A stretch of DNA of 64,000 bases from Bacillus benzoevorans (GCF_014207535.1 NZ_JACHGK010000001.1:372001-436000); one strand, 5' to 3'. Positions 37,656 to 48,036 are shown, numbered from the stretch's first letter. Notes: generated from the letters alone by a model not told the origin. A program made the numbers and translations.

Positions 37656-38000
37656 ATGCATAAATTAATTGAAGAAATTACAAAAGAACAACTTCGTTCA
37701 GATCTTCCTGCGTTCCGTCCTGGTGACACTGTACGTGTACACGTAAAAGTTGTTGAGGGAACACGTGAGCGTATTCAGATGTATGAAGGTGTTGTTATTA
37801 AGCGTCGTGGTGGTGGAATCAGCGAAACTTTCACAGTTCGTAAAGTTTCTTACGGAGTAGGCGTTGAGCGTACTTTCCCTGTTCACACACCAAAAATTGC
37901 GAAGCTTGAAGTAATTCGCCGTGGTAAAGTCCGCCGTGCGAAACTTTATTATCTGCGTAACCTGCGCGGTAAAAAAGCTCGTATCAAAGAAATTCGATAA
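37656..38000 (+). CDS. rplS: 50S ribosomal protein L19
   Basis: 114 aa, basic, with [40 protein letters not shown] and KARIKEIR at the end; bridges the two subunits near the 30S-50S interface. Start: ATG 37656 with GGGAGGAG upstream; an earlier in-frame start lies within the leader hairpin. Strongly biased codon use. Confidence 0.97.
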   Translation: MHKLIEEITKEQLRSDLPAFRPGDTVRVHVKVVEGTRERIQMYEGVVIKRRGGGISETFTVRKVSYGVGVERTFPVHTPKIAKLEVIRRGKVRRAKLYYLRNLRGKKARIKEIR

Positions 38001-38007
38001 GAGAGTT

Positions 38008-38041
38008 GAAAAGGGAGCTTGGTTTACAAGCTCCTTTTTTT
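38008..38041 (+). terminator. Rho-independent terminator after rplS
   Basis: AAAAGGGAGCTTG (38009-38021), loop GTTTA, CAAGCTCCTTTTTTT, with one bulged G. Confidence 0.85.
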
Positions 38042-38056
38042 CAGTTAAACTCGTAT

Positions 38057-38085
38057 TTGATTATGTTTTTTTCGCAAAGTAAAAT
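38057..38085 (+). promoter_or_regulatory. Sigma-A promoter of lepB-rbgA
   Basis: TTGATT (38057-38062), 17-base spacer, TAAAAT (38080-38085), 57 bases before the lepB start. Confidence 0.65.
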
Positions 38086-38141
38086 AAAATTTGCTTCATT
38101 ATACAAATTTTAATTACCTGAGATTGGCAGGGGAATGTGAT

Positions 38142-38672
38142 TTGGCAAAGAAAAAAAATGAATTATGGGAATGGATTAAAGCACTTTTAATTGCTGTTCT
38201 ACTAGCTGTTGTGATTCGCTATTTTTTATTTGCTCCAATTGTAGTGGACGGGCTGTCGATGATGCCGACATTACATGACCAGGACAGGATGATTGTCAAC
38301 AAATTCAGCTATACAATCGGTGAACCGGAACGCTTTGATATTATTGTTTTTCATGCACCGGAAAATAAAGATTACATAAAGCGCGTGATCGGTCTCCCAG
38401 GTGAAACAATCGAATACAAAGACGATACACTTTATGTAAACGGAAAAGCCTATGAAGAAGACTATTTGGATGAAAATAAACAGGAAGTCATTGATGGACC
38501 GCTGACAGAACCATTAAAGATCACCGTTCCTGAAGGCGAACTGTTTGTCATGGGAGATAATCGCCGCTTCAGTAAAGACAGCCGCCATATCGGAACTATT
38601 CCGATGGAAAAGGTACTGGGTAAAACCAAAGTCATTTATTGGCCGCTGGAGGATGTTAGCATTATTAAGTAA
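38142..38672 (+). CDS. lepB: Type I signal peptidase (SipS/LepB family)
   Basis: Membrane protease that removes signal peptides from Sec-exported proteins. One N-terminal membrane segment (about 13-31, IKALLIAVLLAVVIRYFLF), catalytic S39 in VDGLSMMPTL and catalytic K80 in YIKRVIGLPGE; box E MGDNRRFSKDSRHIG is present. It is 176 aa from a TTG start (38142) with AGGGG eight bases upstream; an earlier in-frame ATG at 38091 overlaps the promoter. Its position before rbgA matches a signal peptidase locus in many Bacillus. Confidence 0.94.
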   Translation: MAKKKNELWEWIKALLIAVLLAVVIRYFLFAPIVVDGLSMMPTLHDQDRMIVNKFSYTIGEPERFDIIVFHAPENKDYIKRVIGLPGETIEYKDDTLYVNGKAYEEDYLDENKQEVIDGPLTEPLKITVPEGELFVMGDNRRFSKDSRHIGTIPMEKVLGKTKVIYWPLEDVSIIK

Positions 38673-38690
38673 AGTTGGAGGTTTAAGCTT

Positions 38691-39578
38691 TTGACAATTC
38701 AATGGTTTCCAGGGCATATGGCGAAGGCCCGAAGACAAGTTTCAGAAAAACTAAAATTAATTGATATTATCTTTGAATTAGTGGATGCTCGTATCCCGCT
38801 ATCGTCACGCAATCCGATGATTGATGAAATCATTCAGCATAAGCCAAGGCTTGTCTTGCTGAATAAAGCCGATATGGCGGATAAAAGCACGACAAAGGAA
38901 TGGATTGAGTACTTTAAGGAAAGAGAGATTAAAGCATTAGCGATTAATTCGCATGCCGGGACTGGAATGAAAGAGATCGTATCGGCGTCCCAGGAGATAT
39001 TAAAGGAAAAATTCGAACGCATGAAAGCCAAGGGGGTAAAACCGCGGGCCATCAGAGCGATGATTGTCGGGATTCCTAATGTAGGGAAATCGACTTTAAT
39101 CAATCGTCTTGCGAAAAAGAATATTGCCAAAACAGGCAATACGCCTGGTGTCACAAAGGCGCAGCAATGGATTAAGGTCGGAAAAGAACTTGAATTATTA
39201 GACACCCCCGGAATCCTTTGGCCAAAATTTGAAGATCAGGAAGTCGGACTGAAGCTGGCTTTAACAGGTGCGATTAAAGATACGATCCTGAATCTTCAGG
39301 ATATAGCCATATACGGTTTGCAATTTTTAAAAGTACGATATCCGGAACGATTGAAAGAAAGGTTTCAGCTGGAAGATTTTCCTGAAGATATCGTAGAATT
39401 TTTTGATCGCATCGGTGAAAGACGCGGCTGCCTAATGGGCAAAGGTGAAATTGATTATGATAAGGTCACCGAACTGATCATTAGGGAAATCCGCACAGAA
39501 AAAATGGGTGCTCTTTCGTTTGAAAGGCCCGGACAGATATCGAATCTGCCTCCAGCAGAGGAAATAAAAAGTAACTAA
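38691..39578 (+). CDS. rbgA: Ribosome biogenesis GTPase RbgA (YlqF)
   Basis: Essential GTPase for a late step of 50S assembly (L16, L27, L36 incorporation). Circularly permuted: G4 NKADM (58-62) precedes G1 GIPNVGKS (127-134), followed by TPGVTKAQQ and DTPGILWP. It is 295 aa from a TTG with GGAGG nine bases upstream. It begins 18 bases after lepB and is co-transcribed with it. A terminator follows. Confidence 0.96.
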   Translation: MTIQWFPGHMAKARRQVSEKLKLIDIIFELVDARIPLSSRNPMIDEIIQHKPRLVLLNKADMADKSTTKEWIEYFKEREIKALAINSHAGTGMKEIVSASQEILKEKFERMKAKGVKPRAIRAMIVGIPNVGKSTLINRLAKKNIAKTGNTPGVTKAQQWIKVGKELELLDTPGILWPKFEDQEVGLKLALTGAIKDTILNLQDIAIYGLQFLKVRYPERLKERFQLEDFPEDIVEFFDRIGERRGCLMGKGEIDYDKVTELIIREIRTEKMGALSFERPGQISNLPPAEEIKSN

Positions 39579-39597
39579 TTTTACCAGATATAAGAAA

Positions 39598-39633
39598 TGA
39601 GACTTTTCATAGACGAAAGGTCTTGTTTTTTTT
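39598..39633 (+). terminator. Rho-independent terminator after rbgA
   Basis: AGACTTTTC (39600-39608), loop ATAGAC, GAAAGGTCT (39615-39623, one wobble), then a long T-run. Confidence 0.8.
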
Positions 39634-39684
39634 ACACTGATAGGGATCGAAAAAATGCTGCGAGATGGAAAAGAGGTTTTTATT

Positions 39685-40455
39685 TTGAAATGGACCGTGA
39701 AAGAAATTGAAGAAAAGCTTGAAACCATTCATCATCAGGATGATCCATTGTATCAGCAGTTTGCAGCTGATGAGCGTAAAGGTGTTCAGAAGGCTTTAAA
39801 GCGGTGGATACATAAACAGGAAGAAATGAATAAGAAACATGAAAGGTTCATGGATATGACAGTCTATGAACAAAAGTATCATAACCAGGGCTTTAAATTA
39901 ATCGCGGGAATTGATGAAGTTGGCAGAGGACCTCTGGCAGGACCGGTCGTAGCTGCCGCTGTCATTCTCCCGGAAGACTTTTATTTGCCGGGAATAGACG
40001 ATTCAAAAAAATTAAGTGAAAATCTCCGGGAGCGGTTTTTCCTTGAAATTCAGGAGAAAGCTGAAGCCATTGGTATTGGCATCATTGATAACGATGAAAT
40101 TGACAAGATTAATATTTTTGAAGCAGCGAAAAAGGCCATGCTTGAGGCGATCCAGCAGCTTGAACCAAAACCGGATTTTCTTCTCATTGATGCGGTCAAA
40201 TTACATACCCCCTATCCGTTTGATGCGATTATTAAGGGGGACAGCCTCAGTGTTTCCATTGCGGCTGCATCGATCATTGCAAAGGTCACACGGGACAGGA
40301 TGATGAAGGACTATGAGAAACGCTATCCGCAGTATGGCTTTGCCCGCAATGCCGGTTACGGGACAAAAGAGCATCTTGAAAGTATAGCGGCACATGGAAT
40401 AACACCCATTCATCGGAAAACTTTTGCCCCTGTAAAGGATTATATAGGAAGTTAA
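39685..40455 (+). CDS. rnhB: Ribonuclease HII
   Basis: Removes ribonucleotides from DNA and RNA-DNA hybrids. Catalytic acids occur in IAGIDEVGRGPLAGPVVAAAV, DDSKKLSE, LIDAV and the late KVTRDRMM. An N-terminal extension of about 70 residues matches the Bacillus form. It is 256 aa from the TTG at 39685, which has AAGAGG upstream; an ATG at 39655 would add ten residues and cannot be fully excluded. Confidence 0.95.
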   Translation: MKWTVKEIEEKLETIHHQDDPLYQQFAADERKGVQKALKRWIHKQEEMNKKHERFMDMTVYEQKYHNQGFKLIAGIDEVGRGPLAGPVVAAAVILPEDFYLPGIDDSKKLSENLRERFFLEIQEKAEAIGIGIIDNDEIDKINIFEAAKKAMLEAIQQLEPKPDFLLIDAVKLHTPYPFDAIIKGDSLSVSIAAASIIAKVTRDRMMKDYEKRYPQYGFARNAGYGTKEHLESIAAHGITPIHRKTFAPVKDYIGS

Positions 40456-40517
40456 AGTGTTTTAGCTTCCTGTGCCTATCGCCTCTGGAGAAAATATTTT
40501 TAGGATTGAACACTTTT

Positions 40518-40526
40518 TGCTATGAT
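40518..40526 (+). promoter_or_regulatory. Extended -10 promoter candidate for ylqG-ylqH
   Basis: TGCTATGAT is a full extended -10 (TGnTAtgaT), 48 bases before ylqG. No good -35 is seen at 17 bases. Confidence 0.4.
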
Positions 40527-40573
40527 GAAAGTATTACAGGCAATGAAGCCGGCATCCATGAAGGTGAATGAAG

Positions 40574-41926
40574 ATGAAACCATTATTTCTAAATCATATT
40601 TTACATGAGGGCAATACGCCGCAGATTAAAGCACTCTCATTTCGTCCGGGACAAGTGTTTACAGGGAAAATAATAAAGCTTTTCCCCGATAATTTAGCTG
40701 CGTTGCAGATAGGGGCACAGAAAATAATTGCCCAATTAGAGGCGCCGTTAGAAGCCGGAAAACCATATTGGTTTCAAGTAATGCCCGGAGACGGGAAACC
40801 TCGCTTAAAAGTGCTGGTGAATGCCACAGAGAACTTAAGAGCCAACCCCCATGATGCACTATTAAAGCAATTATCACTTCCTCAAACAGCGGAGAATCAA
40901 TCGTTAATCCGTTTCTTGCTCAAGGAACAACTTCCCATTCATAAGGAGATCTTCCAGCTGGCAGGCGACTTACAAGCTCTCAGCCTCAAATCTGCCGAAA
41001 CAGAGGCTGTAAAGCTGTTGTTAAATAAAGGGCTGCCGCTGACAAAAACCTCGTTTCAGGCTGTACTCAGTGCTTTAAATAATGAATCATTATCTAAAAG
41101 TATTGAAACACTGCGCAGTCTTTTGGAGACTCACACTTATACAGAAGAAGGGGAGAAGCTCTTACGCTTTTTGCAAAATCTATTTGGAAAGGTTTCGGAT
41201 GACCCTGTTCTGCCCGGTGTGCAAATGAATCGAGAAGATTTATCTGGATCATTTCCCGTTCAATCAGGCCAGACCTTAAGTGACCGCCCAGTGTTTGTGC
41301 AATATCTGAAAGAAATGATGCAACAAATGGGGCTTGCATATGAACAGGAGCTTGTACATGTTCTAAAATCTCCGCAAGAAGGTCAGGAGATCAGTCGTGA
41401 ATCACTTAAACCATTATTAATCGATTACCTCATGGGAAGTCCGGCAGGTCCCGTGCAGGAAGCGGCCGAAAACGTATTGAATAAAATAACCGGAATTCAA
41501 CTGTTAGGGACAGAGTCAGGACCGATCCAGCAATTTGCGCTGCAACTTCCGATCATGCTTGGACAAAAAATGGTTGATTTAACGATGCAATGGAGCGGAA
41601 AAAGACAAGAGAATGGACAAATTGATCCGGCTTATTGCCGCATATTATTTTACATCGAACTTCAGTATTTACAGGAAACGATTGTCGATATGCAGGTGCA
41701 GAACCGGATCATAAGGCTTCGGGTAATAAATGAGCATGAGCAGTTGAAGCATCTTGCTGCACCTTTTATTGAAGGGTTAAAGGAGAACCTGGAAACGCTG
41801 AACTTTACACTTTCTGCCGTGCAGTTTACCAGACAGGCAGAAGATGAAATCAAAACTGCCGCAAAGCAGCATGGTGCAGCGATATTTGATCAAGGGTATT
41901 ATTCAGGAGTGGATATCAGGATATGA
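40574..41926 (+). CDS. ylqG: YlqG protein with FliK-like C-terminal domain
   Basis: 450 aa. The name comes from synteny: B. subtilis has ylqG-ylqH between rnhB and sucC. The N-terminal ~90 residues form a beta-rich domain, followed by a Leu-rich helical middle. The last ~90 residues (YCRILFYIELQYLQETIVDM through ETLNFTLSAVQF) look like the Flg_hook domain of FliK, the flagellar hook-length ruler. It is not in the flagellar operon. Start: ATG 40574 with AAGGTG seven bases upstream. Its stop overlaps the ylqH start. Function unknown; with ylqH it may form a secretion-switch pair. Confidence 0.8.
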   Translation: MKPLFLNHILHEGNTPQIKALSFRPGQVFTGKIIKLFPDNLAALQIGAQKIIAQLEAPLEAGKPYWFQVMPGDGKPRLKVLVNATENLRANPHDALLKQLSLPQTAENQSLIRFLLKEQLPIHKEIFQLAGDLQALSLKSAETEAVKLLLNKGLPLTKTSFQAVLSALNNESLSKSIETLRSLLETHTYTEEGEKLLRFLQNLFGKVSDDPVLPGVQMNREDLSGSFPVQSGQTLSDRPVFVQYLKEMMQQMGLAYEQELVHVLKSPQEGQEISRESLKPLLIDYLMGSPAGPVQEAAENVLNKITGIQLLGTESGPIQQFALQLPIMLGQKMVDLTMQWSGKRQENGQIDPAYCRILFYIELQYLQETIVDMQVQNRIIRLRVINEHEQLKHLAAPFIEGLKENLETLNFTLSAVQFTRQAEDEIKTAAKQHGAAIFDQGYYSGVDIRI

Positions 41927-42213
41927 CAGACAAACAAAATGAACAAAGAAAAACGGCTATTGCTCTAAGCTATAATGAAAAGTTAGCAGATGCCCCGATA
42001 GTTAAGGCAAAAGGGAAAGGTTTCATTGCTGAAAAAATAATCGCTGCAGCGAAAGAGCATCAAGTGCCGATTCAGGAAGATCCGACACTCGTGGAACTGC
42101 TGGGAAAATTAAATATCAATGAGAGGATTCCGGAAGAATTATATCAGGCCGTGGCTGAAGTATTTGCCTTTATTTACCGGACAGACAAAGAAGCGAAGAA
42201 TACAGGAAGATAA
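41923..42213 (+). CDS. ylqH: FlhB-like cytoplasmic domain protein YlqH
   Basis: 96 aa, matching only the cytoplasmic C-terminal domain of FlhB/YscU export switches: ALSYNEKLADAPIVKAKGKGF, VPIQEDPTLVELL and IPEELYQAVAEVFAFIYR. There are no membrane segments, and the NPTH self-cleavage motif is replaced (RKTAIALSY at the equivalent place). It is translationally coupled to the FliK-like ylqG. Stand-alone FlhB-C homologues are known in Bacillus; whether this one touches flagellar export is not shown. Confidence 0.85.
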   Translation: MTDKQNEQRKTAIALSYNEKLADAPIVKAKGKGFIAEKIIAAAKEHQVPIQEDPTLVELLGKLNINERIPEELYQAVAEVFAFIYRTDKEAKNTGR

Positions 42214-42240
42214 GGTCATGCGTGTCTTATCTTTTTTTTG
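42206..42240 (+). terminator. Rho-independent terminator after ylqH
   Basis: AAGATAAG (42207-42214) pairs with CTTATCTT (42225-42232), followed by a T-run; the first arm overlaps the ylqH stop. Confidence 0.8.
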
Positions 42241-42487
42241 TTTTTTTTGGATGATGCTTTCGCAAAATAGTAAAGAATGGGCAAATAAATAAATAACAAA
42301 AATTACTTTTGTTAGAATATTTGAAAAACGTTGTAAATTTTTTATCATTATAGTAGACAAGTATCATTTCATTCTATAAAATGAAATCAGTGCAATTTTT
42401 ATTTTAGTAGAAATTTTCTGGATTAGGGAGTATTCTGCTATTTAAAGGGTAATGTTTTCTTATTAGGTTAGATTAGGAGGATGGGAA

Positions 42488-43648
42488 ATGAATATTCATG
42501 AGTACCAAGGAAAAGAGATCCTCAGAAAGTATGGGGTATCGGTACCAAATGGCAAGGTTGCTTTTACAGTGGATGAAGCTGTTGAAGCGGCAAAAGAACT
42601 AGGTTCAAGTGTTTGTGTTGTCAAAGCACAAATTCACGCTGGGGGGCGTGGAAAAGCCGGCGGGGTAAAAGTAGCGAAGAACTTGGATGAAGTCCGTACA
42701 TATGCGAATGAAATTCTTGGTAAAACGCTTGTTACACACCAAACAGGTCCTGAAGGAAAAGAAGTTAAACGTTTGTTAATTGAAGAAGGCTGCGACATAA
42801 AGAAAGAATATTATGTTGGACTAGTATTAGACCGCGCAACTTCACGTGTTGTGTTGATGGCATCTGAAGAAGGCGGAACAGAGATTGAAGAAGTGGCAGC
42901 AAAAACACCGGAGAAAATTTTTAAAGAAGAAGTTGATCCAGTTGTTGGTCTTATGCCATATCAGGCACGCAGAATTGCCTTTAATATTAATATACCGACT
43001 GAATTAGTGAATCAAGCTGTAAAGTTTATGATCGGACTTTACAATGCATATATTGAAAAAGACTGTTCAATTGCAGAAATCAATCCGCTTGTAGTAACAG
43101 GTGATGGAAAAGTAATGGCTTTGGATGCTAAATTAAATTTCGATTCCAATGCGTTATACCGTCAAAAGGACGTTTTAGAATATCGCGATTTGGAAGAAGA
43201 GGATCCAAAAGAAATCGAAGCATCCAAATATGATCTAAGCTATGTAGCATTAGACGGAAATATCGGTTGTATGGTAAACGGTGCAGGACTTGCCATGTCT
43301 ACAATGGATATTATTAAATATTACGGCGGTGAACCGGCTAACTTCCTTGATGTCGGGGGCGGTGCAACAGCTGAAAAAGTTACAGAAGCATTCAAGATTA
43401 TCCTTGCAGATCCAAATGTAAAAGGTATTTTCGTTAATATCTTTGGCGGCATTATGAAGTGTGACGTTATTGCAGCAGGTGTTGTGGAAGCTGCGAAACA
43501 AGTTGGCTTGCAAATTCCGCTTGTTGTCCGTTTGGAAGGAACAAATGTTGACTTAGGTAAGCAAATTTTACGCGAGTCAGGTTTAAATCTTGTTGCAGCT
43601 GAATCCATGGCTGACGGTGCCCAAAAAATTGTTTCGTTAGTGAAATAA
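42488..43648 (+). CDS. sucC: Succinyl-CoA synthetase, beta subunit (ADP-forming)
   Basis: TCA-cycle ligase subunit that binds nucleotide and succinate. ATP-grasp fold starting [17 protein letters not shown], with [37 protein letters not shown] and [15 protein letters not shown]. It is 386 aa. AGGAGG lies upstream. The preceding 247-base gap holds a hairpin ATTTCATT-AATGAAAT (about 42366-42387) and AT-rich DNA, but I see no convincing -35/-10 pair. sucD follows after 15 bases. Confidence 0.97.
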   Translation: MNIHEYQGKEILRKYGVSVPNGKVAFTVDEAVEAAKELGSSVCVVKAQIHAGGRGKAGGVKVAKNLDEVRTYANEILGKTLVTHQTGPEGKEVKRLLIEEGCDIKKEYYVGLVLDRATSRVVLMASEEGGTEIEEVAAKTPEKIFKEEVDPVVGLMPYQARRIAFNINIPTELVNQAVKFMIGLYNAYIEKDCSIAEINPLVVTGDGKVMALDAKLNFDSNALYRQKDVLEYRDLEEEDPKEIEASKYDLSYVALDGNIGCMVNGAGLAMSTMDIIKYYGGEPANFLDVGGGATAEKVTEAFKIILADPNVKGIFVNIFGGIMKCDVIAAGVVEAAKQVGLQIPLVVRLEGTNVDLGKQILRESGLNLVAAESMADGAQKIVSLVK

Positions 43649-43663
43649 GAAAGGAGAATTATT

Positions 43664-44566
43664 GTGAGCGTATTTATTAATAAAGACACGAAAGTAATCG
43701 TTCAAGGGATAACCGGTTCAACGGCCCTTTTCCATACAAAGCAAATGTTAGAATATGGTACAAAAATTGTTGGGGGAACTACTCCCGGTAAAGGCGGACA
43801 AGAAGTAGAAGGCGTGCCGGTATTTAACACGGTTAAAGAAGCGGTAGATGCTACTGGTGCCACTGCATCTGTTATTTATGTTCCTGCTCCATTTGCAGCT
43901 GATGCCATTGTTGAGGCAGTGGATGCTGAGCTGGAATTGGTCATTTGTATTACAGAACATATTCCTGTATTGGATATGGTAAAAGTGAAACGTTATATGG
44001 AAGGCAAGGAAACTCGTCTTGTCGGACCAAACTGCCCTGGAGTCATTTCAGCAGATGAGTGCAAAATCGGTATTATGCCGGGTTATATTCATACAAAAGG
44101 CCATGTCGGTGTAGTATCCCGTTCTGGTACATTAACGTATGAAGCGGTTCATCAGCTGACACAAGCAGGAGTCGGTCAGACAACGGCTGTGGGAATTGGC
44201 GGAGACCCTGTCAATGGGACAAACTTTATCGATGTATTAAAAGCTTTCAATGAAGATCCAGAAACTGAAGCAGTGATTATGATCGGTGAAATTGGCGGAA
44301 CAGCTGAGGAAGAAGCGGCAGAATGGGTAAAAGCAAACATGACAAAGCCGGTTGTAGGATTTATCGGCGGTCGTACAGCACCACCAGGGAAACGTATGGG
44401 TCATGCAGGCGCCATCATTTCCGGAGGAAAAGGAACGGCAGATGAAAAGATCCGTGTTATGAATGAATGCGGAATTAAAGTTGCTGAAACACCTTCAGTC
44501 ATGGGAGAAACATTGATCGAAGTGTTAAAGGAAAAAGGTCTTTACGAAAAATGTAAGACACACTAA
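43664..44566 (+). CDS. sucD: Succinyl-CoA synthetase, alpha subunit
   Basis: Carries the phosphohistidine relay in [17 protein letters not shown]. CoA-binding motifs [16 protein letters not shown] and [10 protein letters not shown] are near the N-terminus. It is 300 aa from a GTG with GAAAGGAG upstream. It forms the alpha-beta heterodimer with SucC. A terminator follows. Confidence 0.97.
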   Translation: MSVFINKDTKVIVQGITGSTALFHTKQMLEYGTKIVGGTTPGKGGQEVEGVPVFNTVKEAVDATGATASVIYVPAPFAADAIVEAVDAELELVICITEHIPVLDMVKVKRYMEGKETRLVGPNCPGVISADECKIGIMPGYIHTKGHVGVVSRSGTLTYEAVHQLTQAGVGQTTAVGIGGDPVNGTNFIDVLKAFNEDPETEAVIMIGEIGGTAEEEAAEWVKANMTKPVVGFIGGRTAPPGKRMGHAGAIISGGKGTADEKIRVMNECGIKVAETPSVMGETLIEVLKEKGLYEKCKTH

Positions 44567-44583
44567 TACTGTGCTAATAGTAG

Positions 44584-44612
44584 ATAGTCCCTCCTAAAAG
44601 AGGGACTATTTT
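44584..44612 (+). terminator. Rho-independent terminator after sucCD
   Basis: TAGTCCCTC (44585-44593), loop CTAAAA, GAGGGACTA (44600-44608), TTTT. Confidence 0.9.
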
Positions 44613-44704
44613 CCGTGTTTATTATTCTGCGATTTTTTTCTTTATTTTCATGTTATTATAGTATCATAATAATAAATCGCTTCGTCATTTAGAGGAGGTA
44701 TACG

Positions 44705-45565
44705 ATGAATGATTTTAAGAAAAGGCTTGTTCTTCTTCATCATTGTCCCGGAGCAAGCTGGAAACACATACTTTCAATTCTAAAAAAAGATCCGCAATTA
44801 ATCTCCCTGTACGATGAACAGCGCCTGAAAGACTTTATCCCTTCCCCAGCAGCCAATGCCATTCTAAAGGATTTCCATTCTCCATCACTTATCCATACAC
44901 TCAAACTATATGAACAAAACGGCATCTCGTGTGTCACTATTTTTGATCAGGAATACCCTGTTATGCTGCGGGAAACATCTATGCCGCCGTGGGTCCTTTA
45001 TGCCAAGGGAGATTTGGGACTGCTAAAGACTAAGCATCTGCTTGCTGTCGTTGGTTCCAGGCAGGCAACGGCATATGGAAAAAAGGCAATAGAACAATTG
45101 TTTCCTCGTTTAATCGGAAGTCAGATTGTCATTGTAAGCGGACTGGCGGCGGGGATTGATGCGTATGCTCATCAGACTGCGATACAGTATGGCGGGAAAA
45201 CCATTGGTGTCATAGCAGGGGGATTTAATCATCTGTATCCAAAAGAAAATGTCCTGCTGGCAAATGTAATGATGAAGGATCATCTCGTCCTGACCGAATA
45301 TCCATTTTTCATGAGACCACAGAAATGGCATTTTCCGTTGCGTAATCGGATCATTGCGGGTCTATGTCAAGGCACCCTAGTTGTCGAGGCAAAACAAAAG
45401 AGCGGCTCCCTGATAACGGCTAATTATGCGGTGCAGGAAGGAAGGGATGTGTTCGCCGTACCGGGACATATTCTTGGTCCGCACTCAACTGGAACCAATG
45501 AACTCATTCAACAGGGGGCAAAACTGATCATCTCTGCACAAGACATCTTGGATGAAATAATTTAA
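44705..45565 (+). CDS. dprA: DNA-processing protein DprA (Smf)
   Basis: Loads RecA onto incoming single-stranded DNA during transformation. The Rossmann core has VGSRQATAYGKKA, IVSGLAAGIDAYAH, GGFNHLYPKEN, LRNRIIAGLCQGTLVVEA and SGSLITANYA, the family signatures. It is 286 aa, with GAGGAGG upstream of the ATG. It suggests the machinery for competence is at least partly kept. Confidence 0.94.
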   Translation: MNDFKKRLVLLHHCPGASWKHILSILKKDPQLISLYDEQRLKDFIPSPAANAILKDFHSPSLIHTLKLYEQNGISCVTIFDQEYPVMLRETSMPPWVLYAKGDLGLLKTKHLLAVVGSRQATAYGKKAIEQLFPRLIGSQIVIVSGLAAGIDAYAHQTAIQYGGKTIGVIAGGFNHLYPKENVLLANVMMKDHLVLTEYPFFMRPQKWHFPLRNRIIAGLCQGTLVVEAKQKSGSLITANYAVQEGRDVFAVPGHILGPHSTGTNELIQQGAKLIISAQDILDEII

Positions 45566-45777
45566 GCAGAGAATGTATGAAGTTTATTCTTCTCATATAT
45601 AATGAAATAAAAAACTTCTCTTGTCTTTTCTTTGACATTTTACGAAATATTCAACAAAAAGGTTGAAATAATACTAAATTTGGTATACATTTTGCAACAG
45701 AAGTTTAGCTATTTATACCATAAGGAAAACCATATTTTCGTTCATTTCGAATGATTATATCAGAAATTTATCAGTGA

Positions 45778-45792
45778 ATGTAAACGTTTTCT
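45778..45792 (+). promoter_or_regulatory. cre-like site (candidate CcpA operator)
   Basis: ATGTAAACGTTTTCT fits the Bacillus cre consensus WTGNAANCGNWNNCW at every constrained position. It lies about 34 bases upstream of the topA -35, or may serve a promoter not recognised here. Whether CcpA binds is untested. Confidence 0.55.
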
Positions 45793-45825
45793 ATTCCTGA
45801 AATGGAGGGGCATCCCATTTTTTGT

Positions 45826-45855
45826 TTGACAGATGGATTAAAAATAGACAATAAT
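45826..45855 (+). promoter_or_regulatory. Sigma-A promoter of topA
   Basis: Consensus TTGACA (45826-45831), 18-base spacer, AATAAT (45850-45855), 75 bases before the topA start. Confidence 0.6.
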
Positions 45856-45930
45856 AATGAATATTTTAACTGAACAGTAATAGAAGAAAAAATTAAGTGG
45901 ATAGTATCCCTCTTAAGGAGGATTTTTTGC

Positions 45931-48009
45931 ATGTCGGAATTTCTTGTAATCGTTGAATCGCCGGCGAAGGCTAAGACGATTGAGAAGTATTTAGGAAAAA
46001 AATATAAAGTGAAAGCTTCAATGGGACATATTCGGGATTTACCAAAAAGCCAAATGGGTGTTGATGTAGAAAATCATTTTGAACCAAAATATATTACCAT
46101 TCGTGGAAAAGGACCCATTCTAAAAGATTTAAAGACAGCGGCAAAAAGAGCGAAAAAAATCTATCTCGCAGCCGACCCCGATAGAGAAGGGGAAGCAATT
46201 GCCTGGCATTTAGCGAACAGCTTGGATTTGGATGTCCATTCGGACTGCAGAGTTGTATTTAACGAGATCACAAAAGATGCTATTAAAGAGTCCTTTAAAC
46301 ACCCGCGCCCGATCAATATGGATTTGGTTGATGCACAGCAGGCTCGGAGAATACTAGATCGGCTCGTTGGATACAATATCAGCCCATTATTATGGAAGAA
46401 GGTTAAGAAGGGACTAAGTGCTGGGAGAGTACAATCTGTAGCCGTCCGCTTAATCATCGATAGAGAAAAGGAAATTAAAGCATTTGAGCCGGAAGAATAC
46501 TGGTCAATCAATGGGGAGTTTTTGAAAGGAACCGAAAGCTTTGAAGCCTTTTTTTATGGAATTGATAAAGAAAAACGCGAGTTAACCTCAGAGGAGCAAG
46601 TAAAAGAAGTATTAGCTAAAATGGAAGGTAACCGCTTTATTGTGGAATCCGTTACAAAGAGAGAAAGACGGAGGAACCCTGCTGTTCCATTTACAACCTC
46701 TTCCCTGCAGCAGGAAGCAGCCAGAAAACTGAATTTCCGGGCCAAGAAAACGATGATGCTGGCACAGCAGCTTTACGAAGGGATTGATCTTGGAAAAGAA
46801 GGGACTGTCGGTTTAATCACCTATATGAGAACTGATTCCACTCGTATTTCCGATATCGCTAGAGAAGAAGCTGCCGGATATATTGCGGCAAACTTTGGTG
46901 CAGATTATGTCGTGCAGGAGAAACGGAAAGAAAAGAAAAACACTAATGCTCAGGATGCCCATGAAGCAATCAGACCTACAAGTACACTAAAGGAACCCAA
47001 TAGTTTAAAAGAATTTCTCTCAAGAGACCAATTAAGGCTTTATAAACTGGTTTGGGAAAGGTTTGTGGCCAGTCAAATGGCTGCAGCTGTAATGGATACG
47101 ATGACTGTTGATTTAAGAAATGGTTCAGTCTTATTTAGGGCGAACGGTTCAAAAATAAAGTTTCCCGGTTTTATGAAGGTCTATGTTGAAGGAACAGATG
47201 ACGGAGAAGAAGAAAAAAAGGATCGTCTCTTGCCGGATTTGCATGAGGGAGACGAAGTATTCCAAAAAGATATTGACCCGAAACAGCATTTTACACAGCC
47301 ACCGCCAAGGTACACAGAAGCGAGGCTGGTCAAAACACTTGAAGAGCTTGGGATAGGCCGTCCATCCACATTTGCCCCGACGCTCGATACGATCCAAAAA
47401 AGAGGTTATGTATCACTAGATAACAAACGTTTTGTACCGACTGAGCTTGGCGAAATTATTATTGAATTAATGATGGAATTCTTCCCCGAAATCCTTAATG
47501 TCGAATTTACCGCAAAGATGGAGCAGGATTTGGATTACATTGAGGAAGGGAAAATCAATTGGGTACAGGCGATTGATGGATTTTACCAGGGATTTGAAAA
47601 GAAACTTGAAATAGCAGAAAAGGAAATGCAGCAGATAGAGATTAAGGATGAACCAGCAGGAGAAGACTGCGAACAATGTGGAAATCCAATGGTTTATAAA
47701 ATGGGCCGCTATGGAAAATTCATGGCTTGCAGTAATTTTCCGGAGTGCCGTAATACAAAAGCAATTGTAAAAGAAATTGGTGTGAAATGTCCGAAATGTA
47801 AAGAAGGCAATATAATTGAAAGAAAAAGTAAAAAACGACGGATTTTTTATGGCTGTGATCAGTTTCCTGAATGTGATTTCCTTTCTTGGGATAAACCGCT
47901 GCCGCGGAATTGTCCTAAATGCGAATCTCTGTTAGTAGAAAAGAAATTGAAAAAAGGCGTACAAGTTCAGTGCGTGGAATGTGATTATAAAGAAGAACCG
48001 CAAGCTTAA
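45931..48009 (+). CDS. topA: DNA topoisomerase I
   Basis: Type IA enzyme that relaxes negative supercoils. The Toprim domain ([32 protein letters not shown]) is followed by the catalytic tyrosine Y298 in TYMRTDSTR. The C-terminus has three zinc ribbons: CEQCG...CSNFPEC, CPKCK...CDQFPEC and CPKCE...CVEC. It is 692 aa, as in B. subtilis. AAGGAGG precedes the ATG. A terminator follows. Confidence 0.97.
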   Translation: MSEFLVIVESPAKAKTIEKYLGKKYKVKASMGHIRDLPKSQMGVDVENHFEPKYITIRGKGPILKDLKTAAKRAKKIYLAADPDREGEAIAWHLANSLDLDVHSDCRVVFNEITKDAIKESFKHPRPINMDLVDAQQARRILDRLVGYNISPLLWKKVKKGLSAGRVQSVAVRLIIDREKEIKAFEPEEYWSINGEFLKGTESFEAFFYGIDKEKRELTSEEQVKEVLAKMEGNRFIVESVTKRERRRNPAVPFTTSSLQQEAARKLNFRAKKTMMLAQQLYEGIDLGKEGTVGLITYMRTDSTRISDIAREEAAGYIAANFGADYVVQEKRKEKKNTNAQDAHEAIRPTSTLKEPNSLKEFLSRDQLRLYKLVWERFVASQMAAAVMDTMTVDLRNGSVLFRANGSKIKFPGFMKVYVEGTDDGEEEKKDRLLPDLHEGDEVFQKDIDPKQHFTQPPPRYTEARLVKTLEELGIGRPSTFAPTLDTIQKRGYVSLDNKRFVPTELGEIIIELMMEFFPEILNVEFTAKMEQDLDYIEEGKINWVQAIDGFYQGFEKKLEIAEKEMQQIEIKDEPAGEDCEQCGNPMVYKMGRYGKFMACSNFPECRNTKAIVKEIGVKCPKCKEGNIIERKSKKRRIFYGCDQFPECDFLSWDKPLPRNCPKCESLLVEKKLKKGVQVQCVECDYKEEPQA

Positions 48010-48036
48010 GGGTGAGCAGCATGCTCACTCTTTTTT
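48010..48036 (+). terminator. Rho-independent terminator after topA
   Basis: GTGAGC (48012-48017), loop AGCAT, GCTCAC (48023-48028), then a T-run with one C. Confidence 0.75.

Larger units (their letters stand above)
45566..45930 (+). other. dprA-topA intergenic region (365 bases)
   Basis: AT-rich, no credible gene on either strand. It contains several A/T blocks, a cre-like site (45778-45792), a short weak hairpin AAATGG...CCATTT with a T-run (about 45801-45822) that might be a terminator, and a good promoter for topA (45826-45855). Confidence 0.7.

Noticed and set aside
42321..42340. cre site ahead of sucC (TTGAAAAACGTTGTAA)
   Set aside because: The central CG is displaced by one base from the consensus, and the end bases do not fit.
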